Positions 9,364-18,159 of a DNA stretch of 64,000 bases are shown in pieces. Within the stretch, counting starts at the first letter, position 1. Each line of letters begins with the position of its first letter. The position numbers were made by a program, and so were the translations under genes. Source of the DNA: JAKVCB01 sp963578605 (GTDB lineage: Bacteria > Planctomycetota > Planctomycetia > Pirellulales > Lacipirellulaceae); assembly GCA_963578605.1 (NCBI GenBank), contig CAUZEA010000017.1, positions 6,709 through 70,708 of the forward strand. The letters are read 5' to 3'. The notes under the pieces are model-generated. The model worked only from the letters and a program-made list of their open reading frames with translations. It was not told the DNA's origin and searched no databases.

Positions 9364-10623
9364 TTACCGTTGCTTTTTCAGGCAATAAAGGTACCGGTTG
9401 CTGCGCAGGATCAAGCTGCTGCCCGAAACGATCGGGCTGGCATTGAACGTGCTTTCATCGTCGAGTTCGTTGTGGGCTACCTTCGTGAACTCGGGTTTGG
9501 CGGCCAGTACGTAGGTACCCTCGTAGCGTGTGACCACAAAAATTTTTCCGTCAGCGGCCAGGCCCGAAGCATAGGGTTGGGCTGGGAATCGTTTGGCGTA
9601 GATGATTTCTCCGTCGGAAAGCCGCACGCAGTAGGCAATTTTGTTTCGGTCGCTGACCCAATACATGTGGTCTTGATAAATGACCGGTGACACAACATTA
9701 GCACCCGCTTGGGTTTCCCAGAGGCGGTGGGTGGCGGTTACGTCACCCCGGCCACCTGCCCGCACGGCAATCGCACGCGATTGCCGACCCCCCAGGACGT
9801 AAATAATTTCGTTTTGAGAGATGGCGCTGGAGCAGACGTAATCGTGAATTCCTTCGCAGTTCCACAACGGTTCCCCCGTGGCTGGATCAAAGGCGAGGAT
9901 TTTGTCACGTACACTCACCACCAGTTCTTGTTGGCCATTGGCAAGCGTTACAAGTTGCGGCGTTGTCCACGATTGCTCCATGCCAGGCATCCGCCACACT
10001 TCGGTGCCGGTTTGTTTGTCAATCGCCACGAGCGAGCCGCTTTCAACGCTGGCGTTGACGATGACCAGGTTGTCGACCAGAACAGGTGACGTCCCACATC
10101 CCCACCTGTGAGTTTGCGAGCCCACGTCGGCCTGCCAATGTTGCTGGCCGTCGAGGTCGAATTTGAGGACACCCGTTTTACCCAAAAAAATGTAGAGATG
10201 CTTTCCGTCGCTGGCAGGCGTTGGTGCCGCATAGCCGTGGTCCCGGACCCTTCTTGATTCTGGAAGTTTAGGGTGGATGTGTTGGTCCCATAAAATTTTT
10301 CCGTTCGAGGGTTGAACGCACACGAGGTGAAGTACGAGGTCCTCCATCGATTCGCCTTCACCCTCGGTCCAGTAGCCACTGTAGCAGGTCACGTAAAGAT
10401 GGCCTGCCACTGCAATGGGACTGGACGCCCCAAATCCAGGTAGCGATGTTTTCCACGCGAGGTTTTGCTGCTCGCCCCACTGGACAGGCAAATCGGTTTC
10501 CTGAGAAATCCCCTGCCCGCCGGGGCCCCGGAACTGGGGCCAATCTGCCGAAAGACCTTCGACGCCCATCAGCAGGATCAGCGGTAGGGCGGCAATTTTC
10601 GGGTGGCGGAGCGCAGTAATCAT
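9364..10623 (-). CDS. Exported PQQ-like beta-propeller protein
   Basis: A 419-residue protein with a signal peptide (hydrophobic IAALPLILLMGVEGLSA) followed by DWPQFRGPGGQGIS, the hallmark opening of planctomycete outer-membrane-biogenesis-like PQQ propellers. Repeated blades carry the tryptophan-docking pattern: SPIAVAGHLYVTC, YAAPTPASDGKHLYIF, SPVLVDNLVIV, ATGEPLWNCEG, SPVIYQDHMYWV. Such proteins are periplasmic or surface scaffolds and need not bind PQQ. It is the last gene of a leftward cluster with a Gfo/Idh/MocA oxidoreductase 38 bp upstream, probably co-transcribed. The substrate is unknown. Confidence 0.9.
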   Translation of the reverse strand: MITALRHPKIAALPLILLMGVEGLSADWPQFRGPGGQGISQETDLPVQWGEQQNLAWKTSLPGFGASSPIAVAGHLYVTCYSGYWTEGEGESMEDLVLHLVCVQPSNGKILWDQHIHPKLPESRRVRDHGYAAPTPASDGKHLYIFLGKTGVLKFDLDGQQHWQADVGSQTHRWGCGTSPVLVDNLVIVNASVESGSLVAIDKQTGTEVWRMPGMEQSWTTPQLVTLANGQQELVVSVRDKILAFDPATGEPLWNCEGIHDYVCSSAISQNEIIYVLGGRQSRAIAVRAGGRGDVTATHRLWETQAGANVVSPVIYQDHMYWVSDRNKIAYCVRLSDGEIIYAKRFPAQPYASGLAADGKIFVVTRYEGTYVLAAKPEFTKVAHNELDDESTFNASPIVSGSSLILRSNRYLYCLKKQR

Positions 10624-10661
10624 GGCCGGATGCCTTGTTAGCGGTCCTGTCCGAATTGCCG

Positions 10662-12050
10662 CTAGGTGGTCAAGGTGTATTCAATTTCTTTGTTGACCCC
10701 CGGCATTGGGATCGGATACTTCCCTTGGTCGTCTGGCATCACCGGAGCGGGCCCCTCTGGGGTGAAGTTGGCCGCGTTGGGCGCAAACTCGACGGGACAG
10801 TTGAGCATTTGTTCGTAGGTGATTTCCTGTCCGGTGTGAGCGGCCATCCGCCCCATGCTGGTTACCAGGCTGGCCTCGACTCCGCGGGGAACCTCGTTGT
10901 ACGGCTTGTCGTGGATAATGGCATCGACAAGGTCGTCCCACTCGAGTTGGTAGGGGTTTTGTTCTGGTTGAGGATAAGCCCAGGTGACATCCTTACGGTG
11001 TTGACGCTGACCACCAAAGGTGCGGACTTTACCCGGAGTGTGGCCAGCGGTGCTCACGATCGCCGACCCCTTGCTGCCGTGTACCACGCTCGACATGTCG
11101 TTTCGGCACCCGAGCATCGTGCGGCCGTCTAAAAAGAGCTTGGAGCCATCGTCAAAGGTGTATTCGACCGCATACGAGTCAAAGTTTTGGTCGATGTAGT
11201 CGCCCCGATAATGTCGCCCTCCCAGGGCATGTGCCTTGACGGGCCAGCTGTTTTTCATCCAGGAAGTTTCGTCAATCTGGTGGATGTAGAAGTCACTGAA
11301 GAGGCCACCACTTGCCCAGATAAAACTGTGGAAACGGGCAATTTGCCACATCAGTTCCTGTTGGTCGTCCGGTTTCCGGGTTGAGAAACATGACCCGACA
11401 GGGCCATGCATCCGATAAGCCCGCATGTTAATGATATCGCCAATTTCACCGTCTTGAATCCGCTGGTGAAGTTCCTGGCGACCACGACAGTGACGGACCA
11501 TCAGTCCGACGCCCGTTTTGAGGTTTTTCCCATCTGCCTTTTTTGCCAGTTCCAGCATTCGTTTGGCCGTCGGTCCATCGGCGATGAGCGGCTTCTCCAT
11601 GAACACATTCAGTCCACGCTGAATTGCGTAATCGTAATGGACCCAGCGGAAGACGAGCGGTGTAGCCAATAGTACGATGTCATTCGGCCTCAGCACATCC
11701 ATCGCCTTCTTGTAAGCATCAAAACCAACGAACTGCTGGTCTTCTGGAACCGCAATCTGTTCAGGGGTTTCAAAAAAGGTTTGTCGCAACGCCGACAGGC
11801 TGGAAGCGAGTCGATGATCAAAGACATCGGCCATGGCGACCAGCTTAAGCGGTGCTGTTGAGACATGCAGCGCGTCGGCGACAGCTCCCGTGCCACGCCC
11901 ACCGCAACCGACCAGAGCTACTTGAATGGTGTTCCGCTCCCCTTCTTCGGCAAAGACGTGTGGAATGGCGACACTACCCAGGGCCGAAGCAGCACCGGCG
12001 GCTTGGATGAATCGGCGTCGATCCGTTTGCAGTTGATTCTTATTTTTCAT
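10662..12050 (-). CDS. Gfo/Idh/MocA family oxidoreductase, secreted type
   Basis: A 462-residue protein. The N-terminus has a twin-arginine-type signal (DRRRFIQAAGAASALGSVAIP). A Rossmann fold follows (IQVALVGCGGRGTGA) and then the conserved EKP motif (NVFMEKPL) of NAD(P)-dependent sugar and inositol dehydrogenases. The C-terminal domain contains the planctomycete-typical GGLFSDFYIHQIDETSW and ends with PEGPAPVMPDDQGKYPIPMPG. AGGAG lies before the ATG. It probably acts on sugars or polyols outside the cytoplasm and may travel folded via Tat. Its neighbours, a propeller and a cytochrome-FGE fusion, do not reveal the substrate. Confidence 0.92.
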   Translation of the reverse strand: MKNKNQLQTDRRRFIQAAGAASALGSVAIPHVFAEEGERNTIQVALVGCGGRGTGAVADALHVSTAPLKLVAMADVFDHRLASSLSALRQTFFETPEQIAVPEDQQFVGFDAYKKAMDVLRPNDIVLLATPLVFRWVHYDYAIQRGLNVFMEKPLIADGPTAKRMLELAKKADGKNLKTGVGLMVRHCRGRQELHQRIQDGEIGDIINMRAYRMHGPVGSCFSTRKPDDQQELMWQIARFHSFIWASGGLFSDFYIHQIDETSWMKNSWPVKAHALGGRHYRGDYIDQNFDSYAVEYTFDDGSKLFLDGRTMLGCRNDMSSVVHGSKGSAIVSTAGHTPGKVRTFGGQRQHRKDVTWAYPQPEQNPYQLEWDDLVDAIIHDKPYNEVPRGVEASLVTSMGRMAAHTGQEITYEQMLNCPVEFAPNAANFTPEGPAPVMPDDQGKYPIPMPGVNKEIEYTLTT

Positions 12051-12101
12051 GACGGTGTGCTCCTGGCAAATTTACGATCGCAGTTGGAAGTCCCACTGGG
12101 A

Positions 12102-13850
12102 TTACATTTTATTGGTTGCGCTATTCCAGTAAAAGTACATTTTTTCGACCGGTGGTACTTTTAAAGGGCGGACAATCCGAAATCCGAGCCACTGGGCATT
12201 TGTATGATACCAAATACTTTTGGGTAGCTGTGGATCTTGTTGCTTCCAGGCTGGATCCGAACCTCGGCGAGCGGCGGATCGCAAGTTTTCGGGGTCGTCG
12301 TCCCAGTTGCCACCCCGCACCGTGCGAGGATAGAGTCGCGTGGGGTGGACAAAGGGAGTTTGGACTCCAGGTTTGAGTTGCCTGAAGTAGTCGGGTTCGA
12401 ACTGGTCTGCGGTCCATTCGCTCACATTGCCGTGCATGTCATAAAGACCCCACGGGTTTGGCTTTTTTCGGCCGACTTTCTGGTACTTTTCGTTGCTGTT
12501 GTCGTAGTACCATGCGTAGTCATCGATACCAGTGGTGTCACTTCCAAAGGAGTAGGCAGTTGTGGTACCAGCGCGACAGGCGTACTCCCATTCGGCTTCG
12601 GTCGGCAGTCGATAGAAGTGCCCCGTTTGTGCACTGAGCCATTGGCAATACTTGTTTGCCGCGTGTTGTGTCATGCTGATTGCCGGAAATCCGCGCTGCC
12701 CCATTCCAAAGCTCATTTCTACGTAGGGGCCCGTTGGCTGACTGACTGCATCGACAATCGTGTGGGTGACGGGATCGTAATCGATTCGCACCCCGTGCTT
12801 GTGACGGGCGGCTTGGGTAATCATGAACGGTTCGTATTCGTCCCAGGTGACTTCATGCTTGCCCATCCAGAACGGTTTGATTACGACTGAAGCTCGGGGG
12901 CCTTCGTCCGGTTGCCGGTTTGCTTCGAGCACCGGGCTACCCATCAAAAACTCTCCCCCCTTGATGGCAACCATTTCGTAGCGGGTACCGGTGAGCGGTA
13001 TGGTCTGGACGTAATCGGTCATTTCCGACGCCTGGGCAGTGGCAAGCTGGTCGACGATGAAAGCACGAATCCGTTTCGCGAGGTCCAGGTTGTCGGGCGT
13101 GTCGGGCGTGCCTGGTTTTTTCGCTTTTGCGGTCAGCACGAGTTTGTCAGGCCAGATGGCACCTTGTGTGATCCAGAGTCGTAACTGTTCGATCAACGCA
13201 TCGTCCAGGGGCCCCCCCTGCCCTGCCGGAGGCATGAGGCTGCTGTCGTCCTTTGCCAGAGTGGTGCACCGGCAGAGGGTACTGTCGTCAGGGCGAAAAG
13301 GGAGAAGCGCTGGGGGATCACTGCCACTTTCAATCGCTGCAGTTCGAGTTGAAAGATCGTAGTCTCCTTCGGCCTTGGTGCTTTGGTGACAGGCGACACA
13401 GTTTTCTTCCAGGATGGGTTGGATGTGAGTGACAAAGTCCATGCGAGGTTGAACTGTGAGTTTGGTATCGGCAGGCCAGTCGGCACCACCTACGATCCAC
13501 TCTTTGAGAAGGTCGGTTTGTGACCTGGCAAGAGGCCCCTCGGGTGGCATGATCTGATCATGTTCAGCTGGAAGTACGGTCATTGTGTACAGCAAACTTT
13601 GCTTCGGTTGACCAGGCACCATGGCAGGGCCGCTGGTTCCGCCTGCCAGGGCCGCTTGTCGCGAATCGAGTCGCAACTCTCCGTCCGCATTTTCTCCGTG
13701 GTGGCACTGCAAACAGGCCGACTCAAGCAAGGGTTGGATTTCGGTTCTGAAGTCGACCGCCCCTGCTTGTTGCGAGACAAGTGGAGCAAGGCTTGCCAAC
13801 AGGAGGGGAAAAGCAACGAGTCGCTGGGGAAAGGACACGGCAAAGCTCAC
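12102..13850 (-). CDS. Exported fusion of two planctomycete cytochrome modules and an FGE-like domain
   Basis: A 582-residue protein with a signal peptide (hydrophobic AFPLLLASLAPLVSQQAGA). Two PSCyt1-type modules follow: FRTEIQPLLESACLQCHHG at about 35-55 and FVTHIQPILEENCVACHQS at about 138-158, each with a CxxCH heme motif and a downstream MPP element. From about residue 300 a formylglycine-generating-enzyme/SUMF1-like domain runs to the end (GGEFLMGSP, KHEVTWDEYEPF, LPTEAEWEYACRAG, PWGLYDMHGNVSEWTAD, VRGGNW). FGE-like domains often bind ligands rather than modify sulfatases. The start is a GTG without a clear ribosome binding site; no ATG exists before the upstream stop at 13977. Confidence 0.88.
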   Translation of the reverse strand: MSFAVSFPQRLVAFPLLLASLAPLVSQQAGAVDFRTEIQPLLESACLQCHHGENADGELRLDSRQAALAGGTSGPAMVPGQPKQSLLYTMTVLPAEHDQIMPPEGPLARSQTDLLKEWIVGGADWPADTKLTVQPRMDFVTHIQPILEENCVACHQSTKAEGDYDLSTRTAAIESGSDPPALLPFRPDDSTLCRCTTLAKDDSSLMPPAGQGGPLDDALIEQLRLWITQGAIWPDKLVLTAKAKKPGTPDTPDNLDLAKRIRAFIVDQLATAQASEMTDYVQTIPLTGTRYEMVAIKGGEFLMGSPVLEANRQPDEGPRASVVIKPFWMGKHEVTWDEYEPFMITQAARHKHGVRIDYDPVTHTIVDAVSQPTGPYVEMSFGMGQRGFPAISMTQHAANKYCQWLSAQTGHFYRLPTEAEWEYACRAGTTTAYSFGSDTTGIDDYAWYYDNSNEKYQKVGRKKPNPWGLYDMHGNVSEWTADQFEPDYFRQLKPGVQTPFVHPTRLYPRTVRGGNWDDDPENLRSAARRGSDPAWKQQDPQLPKSIWYHTNAQWLGFRIVRPLKVPPVEKMYFYWNSATNKM

Positions 13851-14308
13851 AAAGCAGTGTTGCGGGAAGGGAGCGGATTTGGTGGCTTTACACGGAATAC
13901 GAATCTCGTTGACAACCTGTTTACGGACGTTGGCCAGTCGGTCGGCGCGACCCTGATGGCAGTTGGCAAGGGTTCCTGATCAAAACGCAATAGCTGCAGG
14001 AACGTCGTTTGCAGGTCGTGAACGAGAGCACGTATCGCGAAGAATCGGGGTTTAGCTCACCTACAGTGTGTGGTCCACTCGATTATAACGTGACCGGTTG
14101 GCCGTCGGTAGCCAGCCCCGGTGCGGGTTGCGGCTTGCAAACCCTTCAAGGCGGGGGTTCATGGCAACGCTGGCAACGACTGGGCCCTCGTTTGGATTTT
14201 ATCGCTCGCCGGGCGCCGAGGTCGGGCTGTGTGGCCTTCCGGTACGACCCTTTCTCCCCGAAGCAACACACCTTCAAATGCGTGTTCGTTGGGTGTACAA
14301 TTCTCCCC
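13851..14308. other. Divergent intergenic region
   Basis: This stretch separates the leftward cytochrome-FGE gene from the rightward ceramidase-like gene, so both promoters should lie here. I see no obvious sigma-70 boxes, RNA or repeat. The frame downstream is open from 14009 but lacks protein-like character before 14309. Confidence 0.45.
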
Positions 14309-15601
14309 ATGCCACAATTTCAACTTGCGACGTTTCAGTTTGACGTAACCCCACCCACGGGCCATTCACTTTGCGGCGGCTTGATCAAACCTGTCGCCGA
14401 GGTCCGGGATGGGCTGCAGGCACTCGGATTTGTCCTGCTTGGCGCCGGCAGTCCGATCGTCGTTTGTGTCGTTGACTGGACCGGGCTTTGTAACACGGCC
14501 CATCGCCGTTGGCGCGAGCAGTTTGCCACCGCCGCGGGAACGACACCCGACCGGGTGTCCGTTCACTGCGTTCACCAGCACGACGCCCCGTTGGTGTGCC
14601 TCGATGCCCAGCGGTTTATCGAGGCCGAGGGGGATATGCCGCATACCGTCGAAGTTGCGTTTTTTGAAGATTGCCTGATTCGCGGGCAGCATGCCATCGA
14701 GGCTGGGTTGCGCGATGCCAGGCTGGTGAACCAGATTGGTTGTGGCCAGGCGAAAGTTGAGCAGGTCGCGTCGAATCGTCGTGTTGCCCGCGATGAGGCA
14801 GGCCGGGTTGTGGCCGAACGGCGCAGCTTTTGTCGCCAGGAGCAACTCCGTAACATGCCAGAGGGGGTAATCGACCCCTGGCTGAAGACGGTTTCTTTCT
14901 GTGACCAGGATCAAGCGGTGGTGGCGTGCCATTACTACGCGACACATCCACAAAGTTTTTATGGCGAAGGCCAGGTCAGTAGCGACTTTGTAGGACTGGC
15001 CCGCAAACGAAGACAGCAGGAAGATTCGGAGTGCCTTCACATCTATTTTACCGGGTGTGCCGGGAACATTTCGGCGGGCAAATACAACAATGGGTCTGCC
15101 GAGGCTCGCGTGCAATTGACCGATCGAATTTACGACGGCATCGTGCGATCGGAGCAAGACCTCGAGCGGGCTCCCCTGCAGGACGTGAACTGGCGAACGG
15201 TTGAGATTGTGCCAACTCCCCGCGAGACACTCGTCGACGCAGTGCTGGTCGAGCAGCTGGGCAATCGATATTACATGGCCAGCGTGCGTGGGCGGGCGGC
15301 CTTCATGTTAGCGTGGAAGGAATGTCTTAGGGATGGGCATTCGCTGATCCTCAGTAGGCTGAGAGCAAATGATGTCGATCTTTTGCATCTTCCCGGCGAG
15401 TGTTTTATTGAGTATCAATTACGAGCACAGGCATGTGCGCCGGGGAGGTTCGTGGCGACAGCTGCCTATGGTGATGTTGGCCCCTGGTATATTCCGGTCA
15501 AAGAAGAATATGGCAAAGGGGGTTACGAGTTGACCTCCACGTTCTGTGATCCAGGGATGGACGGTTTACTTACGAAGGCAATTCAAGAACTTTTACAGTG
15601 A
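14309..15601 (+). CDS. Neutral ceramidase-like protein
   Basis: A 430-residue protein, from the ATG at 14309 just before MPQFQLATFQFDVTPPTGHSLCGG. The frame is open 300 bp further upstream, but that extension is not protein-like. The opening and segments such as VHCVHQHDAPL (histidines that could bind zinc), CHYYATHPQSFYGEGQVSSDFVGLARK and FTGCAGNISAGKYN match the neutral/alkaline non-lysosomal ceramidase-like family of planctomycetes and verrucomicrobia. These are zinc amidases or relatives. There is no signal peptide. The aldolase gene begins 7 bp downstream, so the two are probably one operon. The true substrate is unknown. Confidence 0.82.
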   Translation: MPQFQLATFQFDVTPPTGHSLCGGLIKPVAEVRDGLQALGFVLLGAGSPIVVCVVDWTGLCNTAHRRWREQFATAAGTTPDRVSVHCVHQHDAPLVCLDAQRFIEAEGDMPHTVEVAFFEDCLIRGQHAIEAGLRDARLVNQIGCGQAKVEQVASNRRVARDEAGRVVAERRSFCRQEQLRNMPEGVIDPWLKTVSFCDQDQAVVACHYYATHPQSFYGEGQVSSDFVGLARKRRQQEDSECLHIYFTGCAGNISAGKYNNGSAEARVQLTDRIYDGIVRSEQDLERAPLQDVNWRTVEIVPTPRETLVDAVLVEQLGNRYYMASVRGRAAFMLAWKECLRDGHSLILSRLRANDVDLLHLPGECFIEYQLRAQACAPGRFVATAAYGDVGPWYIPVKEEYGKGGYELTSTFCDPGMDGLLTKAIQELLQ

Positions 15602-15608
15602 GAAAAAA

Positions 15609-16406
15609 ATGGCGATTCAATTAGCTACCCAATTCAAACTTCGGCAACGAGTTGCCGATTTGTCACAGCCTCCCCTGGTGATTCAACCCGTAACATTAGC
15701 CGACCCGGCCCTCGTTGAAATTGCCGGATTTGCCGGGATTGAGGCGGTGATGCTCGACTGTGAGCACGGCATGATCGGGACCGAGACGGTCCGTTCGATG
15801 ATGGCCCATGCCTATGCCTCCGGGATTGCGCCGGTTTATCGTCCCCGCAGTTTCGAGCCGGTGGCGTGTCGCCAGGCGCTTGATCAAGGTGCCGCTGGTA
15901 TTCACATCCAACACATCGATACGGCTGAAGAAGCCCAGGAAGTCGTGGCTGCCTGCCGTTATGCTCCGCTTGGCCGTCGTGAAATGAGTTTGGGGCGTGG
16001 CCTCGGATACGATATTTCAAACATGAGACAGTACGTTAGCCAGGCGAACGATTGTCTTCTCGTGACCGTCATGATCGAGTCGGTCAAAGGCCTCGAAAAC
16101 GTCAATGAGATTGCGGCTGTCGATGGGATCGACGTGCTGCACATGGGCACTGCTGACTTGACTCATTCGATGGGCCTCACATTCGGAGAGGATAATCCAG
16201 AAATTGGGGAAGCCATCGATCGTGTGCTGGCCGCGGGGAAAGCCCATGGAGTGGCGGTTGGCATTCCCACCGAAGACCCTGCGGAAGTCGCGACCTGGGC
16301 CGCGAAGGGCGTCCGCTATTTTGAAGCAGATACTCCCGATTACGTCTTGCGAAGCCATTGGGCGAGTCGAGAGGCCGAACTCAAGAAGGCATTTGCCTCA
16401 AATTGA
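15609..16406 (+). CDS. HpcH/HpaI family aldolase
   Basis: A 265-residue class II pyruvate-type aldolase. Visible family motifs: AGIEAVMLDCEHG near residue 40, the catalytic-site RPRSFEP, DQGAAGIHIQHIDTAEEA (metal and substrate region), MIESVKGLENVNEIA and GIDVLHMGTADLTHSMG. The family cleaves 2-keto-3-deoxy sugar acids or related 4-hydroxy-2-oxo acids to pyruvate and an aldehyde in the cytoplasm, using a divalent metal. The ATG 7 bp after the upstream stop is the natural start; the longer frame overlaps the ceramidase-like gene. Confidence 0.92.
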   Translation: MAIQLATQFKLRQRVADLSQPPLVIQPVTLADPALVEIAGFAGIEAVMLDCEHGMIGTETVRSMMAHAYASGIAPVYRPRSFEPVACRQALDQGAAGIHIQHIDTAEEAQEVVAACRYAPLGRREMSLGRGLGYDISNMRQYVSQANDCLLVTVMIESVKGLENVNEIAAVDGIDVLHMGTADLTHSMGLTFGEDNPEIGEAIDRVLAAGKAHGVAVGIPTEDPAEVATWAAKGVRYFEADTPDYVLRSHWASREAELKKAFASN

Positions 16407-16581
16407 CAGTTTAAACCGGGGAAAAGGCTGTTTTTCGCAAGCAGGCCTAGCCGGTGGGTAACAGCTCGGTTTGTCTGGTGATGCAGGACTGCAGCAATTT
16501 TTGAGTTTGACCTTGGTTACGGGATTGGTCATCATAAGTGGCGGAGTTCATTGTTGTTTGTGAGGGAGTTAACGATAGACC

Positions 16582-18069
16582 ATGCTTCATTCACTGGTAG
16601 GATCCACGTCTGCAAACCCGCCGATCACCCGGCGCCGCTATCTGGCTGAGCAAGGGATGGGTCTGGGTGCGGTAGCCCTGGCTTTGCTGTTGGACCAGGA
16701 AAAGTTATTGGGCAAACCGCCTGGTGTTGCTCAAGAGCAACTCCGGTTTGACCTGGCCCCCAAGCAGTTTCACCACAAGCCGCAAGCGCAGGCCATGATT
16801 TCGCTGTTTCAGCACGGTGGTCCCTCGCACATGGACCTCACGGACCCTAAGCCGGAGCTCACCAAATACGACGGCACTGATTCGAGTGATGATTTTATTT
16901 ACAGTGGAGTTGCGGCAGCCAGCCGGAAACTTTTTGGCAGTCCGTGGCGGTTTGCCAGGCACGGGCAGTCGGGCATTGAACTCTCGGAACTGATGCCAAA
17001 CGTGGCCCAATGTGTTGATGACATTTGTCTGATCCGCAGCATGCATACCGGATACAACGCTCACGAGATCAACATTCGCTACTTTCACGGTGGAGTTCCT
17101 GCAATCTCGGGGCGGCCCAACCTGGGGTCGTGGTTGTTGTATGGGTTGGGATCGCAGACTCAGAACCTGCCCGCCTACATGGTGTTGACCGAAGGGGGAA
17201 CTCCAGTCGACGGTGTGCGCAACTGGGAGCATGGTTTTCTGCCGGCTCAATTTCAAAGCACCGTGTTGCGACCGCAAGAGCCCAGGATTTTAAATCTCCG
17301 CACACCACCCCATCTCCGCGGCGGTCCGCAGGCTCAGAATCTTCAGTTCATGCAGGCGCTCAACCGGACCTATCAGCAAAACCATCCAGGCAACAACGAT
17401 CTTGAGGCGCGGATTGCAAGCTACGAGCTTGCTGCGAGGATGCAGGGTTCTGCCGCCGAGGCGCTCGATATTTCCCGGGAAACCAAGGCCACCCATGCGA
17501 TGTATGGTCTGGACGAGAAAATTAGCCGCGATTACGGCGCACGTTGTCTGATTGCCCGTCGGTTGGTGGAACGCGGTGTGCGATTTGTTCAGTTGTTCAT
17601 GGATACGCAGCCGTGGGACAATCATGAAAAAATCAGAACGGGTCTGCCCAAGATTTGCCGGCGAACTGAAAAGCCGACCGCCGGTTTGCTGAAGGATTTA
17701 AAGCAGCGCGGGATGCTTGAATCCACGGTCTTGCATTGGGGAGGTGAAATCGGCCGCTTGCCGGTAACCGAAGACCATGGGGGGACGGAGCAAAATGGCC
17801 GTGACCACAACGGGCAAGGTTTCAGTATCTGGCTGGCCGGTGCCGGAATTAAACCGGGGATGGTTTACGGGAAGACCGACGAGTTGGGGCATCGGGCTGT
17901 CGAGAATGTGGTCACTCCCAATGATTATCAGGCCACCCTGCTGTATTTGTTTGGGCTTGACTGGCGCCGGCTGGTCTATCACCACGAGAACCGTGCTGAG
18001 ATTATTACCAACAATCGGCCTGCCAAGGTAGTTGCCGATATTTTGACCCACCCTCCCTCCCACGCGTGA
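16582..18069 (+). CDS. DUF1501 family protein with Tat-like signal
   Basis: A 495-residue protein. The N-terminus has a twin-arginine-like signal (TRRRYLAEQGMGLGAVALALLL). The DUF1501 core is clear: AMISLFQHGGPSHMDLTDPKPEL, GIELSELMPNVAQCVDDICLIRSMHT, LGSWLLYGLG, GLDEKISRDYGARCLIARRLVERGVRFVQL, WGGEIGRLP and DHNGQGFSIWLAGAGIKPGMVYGKTDELGHRAVEN. These proteins are sulfatase-like in fold. They are almost always encoded next to a PSD1 cytochrome protein, as here, 90 bp downstream on the same strand. Their role is unknown; they are abundant in planctomycetes. GAGGGAG lies upstream of the ATG. Confidence 0.93.
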   Translation: MLHSLVGSTSANPPITRRRYLAEQGMGLGAVALALLLDQEKLLGKPPGVAQEQLRFDLAPKQFHHKPQAQAMISLFQHGGPSHMDLTDPKPELTKYDGTDSSDDFIYSGVAAASRKLFGSPWRFARHGQSGIELSELMPNVAQCVDDICLIRSMHTGYNAHEINIRYFHGGVPAISGRPNLGSWLLYGLGSQTQNLPAYMVLTEGGTPVDGVRNWEHGFLPAQFQSTVLRPQEPRILNLRTPPHLRGGPQAQNLQFMQALNRTYQQNHPGNNDLEARIASYELAARMQGSAAEALDISRETKATHAMYGLDEKISRDYGARCLIARRLVERGVRFVQLFMDTQPWDNHEKIRTGLPKICRRTEKPTAGLLKDLKQRGMLESTVLHWGGEIGRLPVTEDHGGTEQNGRDHNGQGFSIWLAGAGIKPGMVYGKTDELGHRAVENVVTPNDYQATLLYLFGLDWRRLVYHHENRAEIITNNRPAKVVADILTHPPSHA

Positions 18070-18159
18070 AAAAAATCTCCCGTTACAGCCCGGTCGTGAT
18101 CTGTTCAGGATGGAAGCGAGAACAACACGCCAGTCCCCTGGCCTTCCGCTGACAATGAC

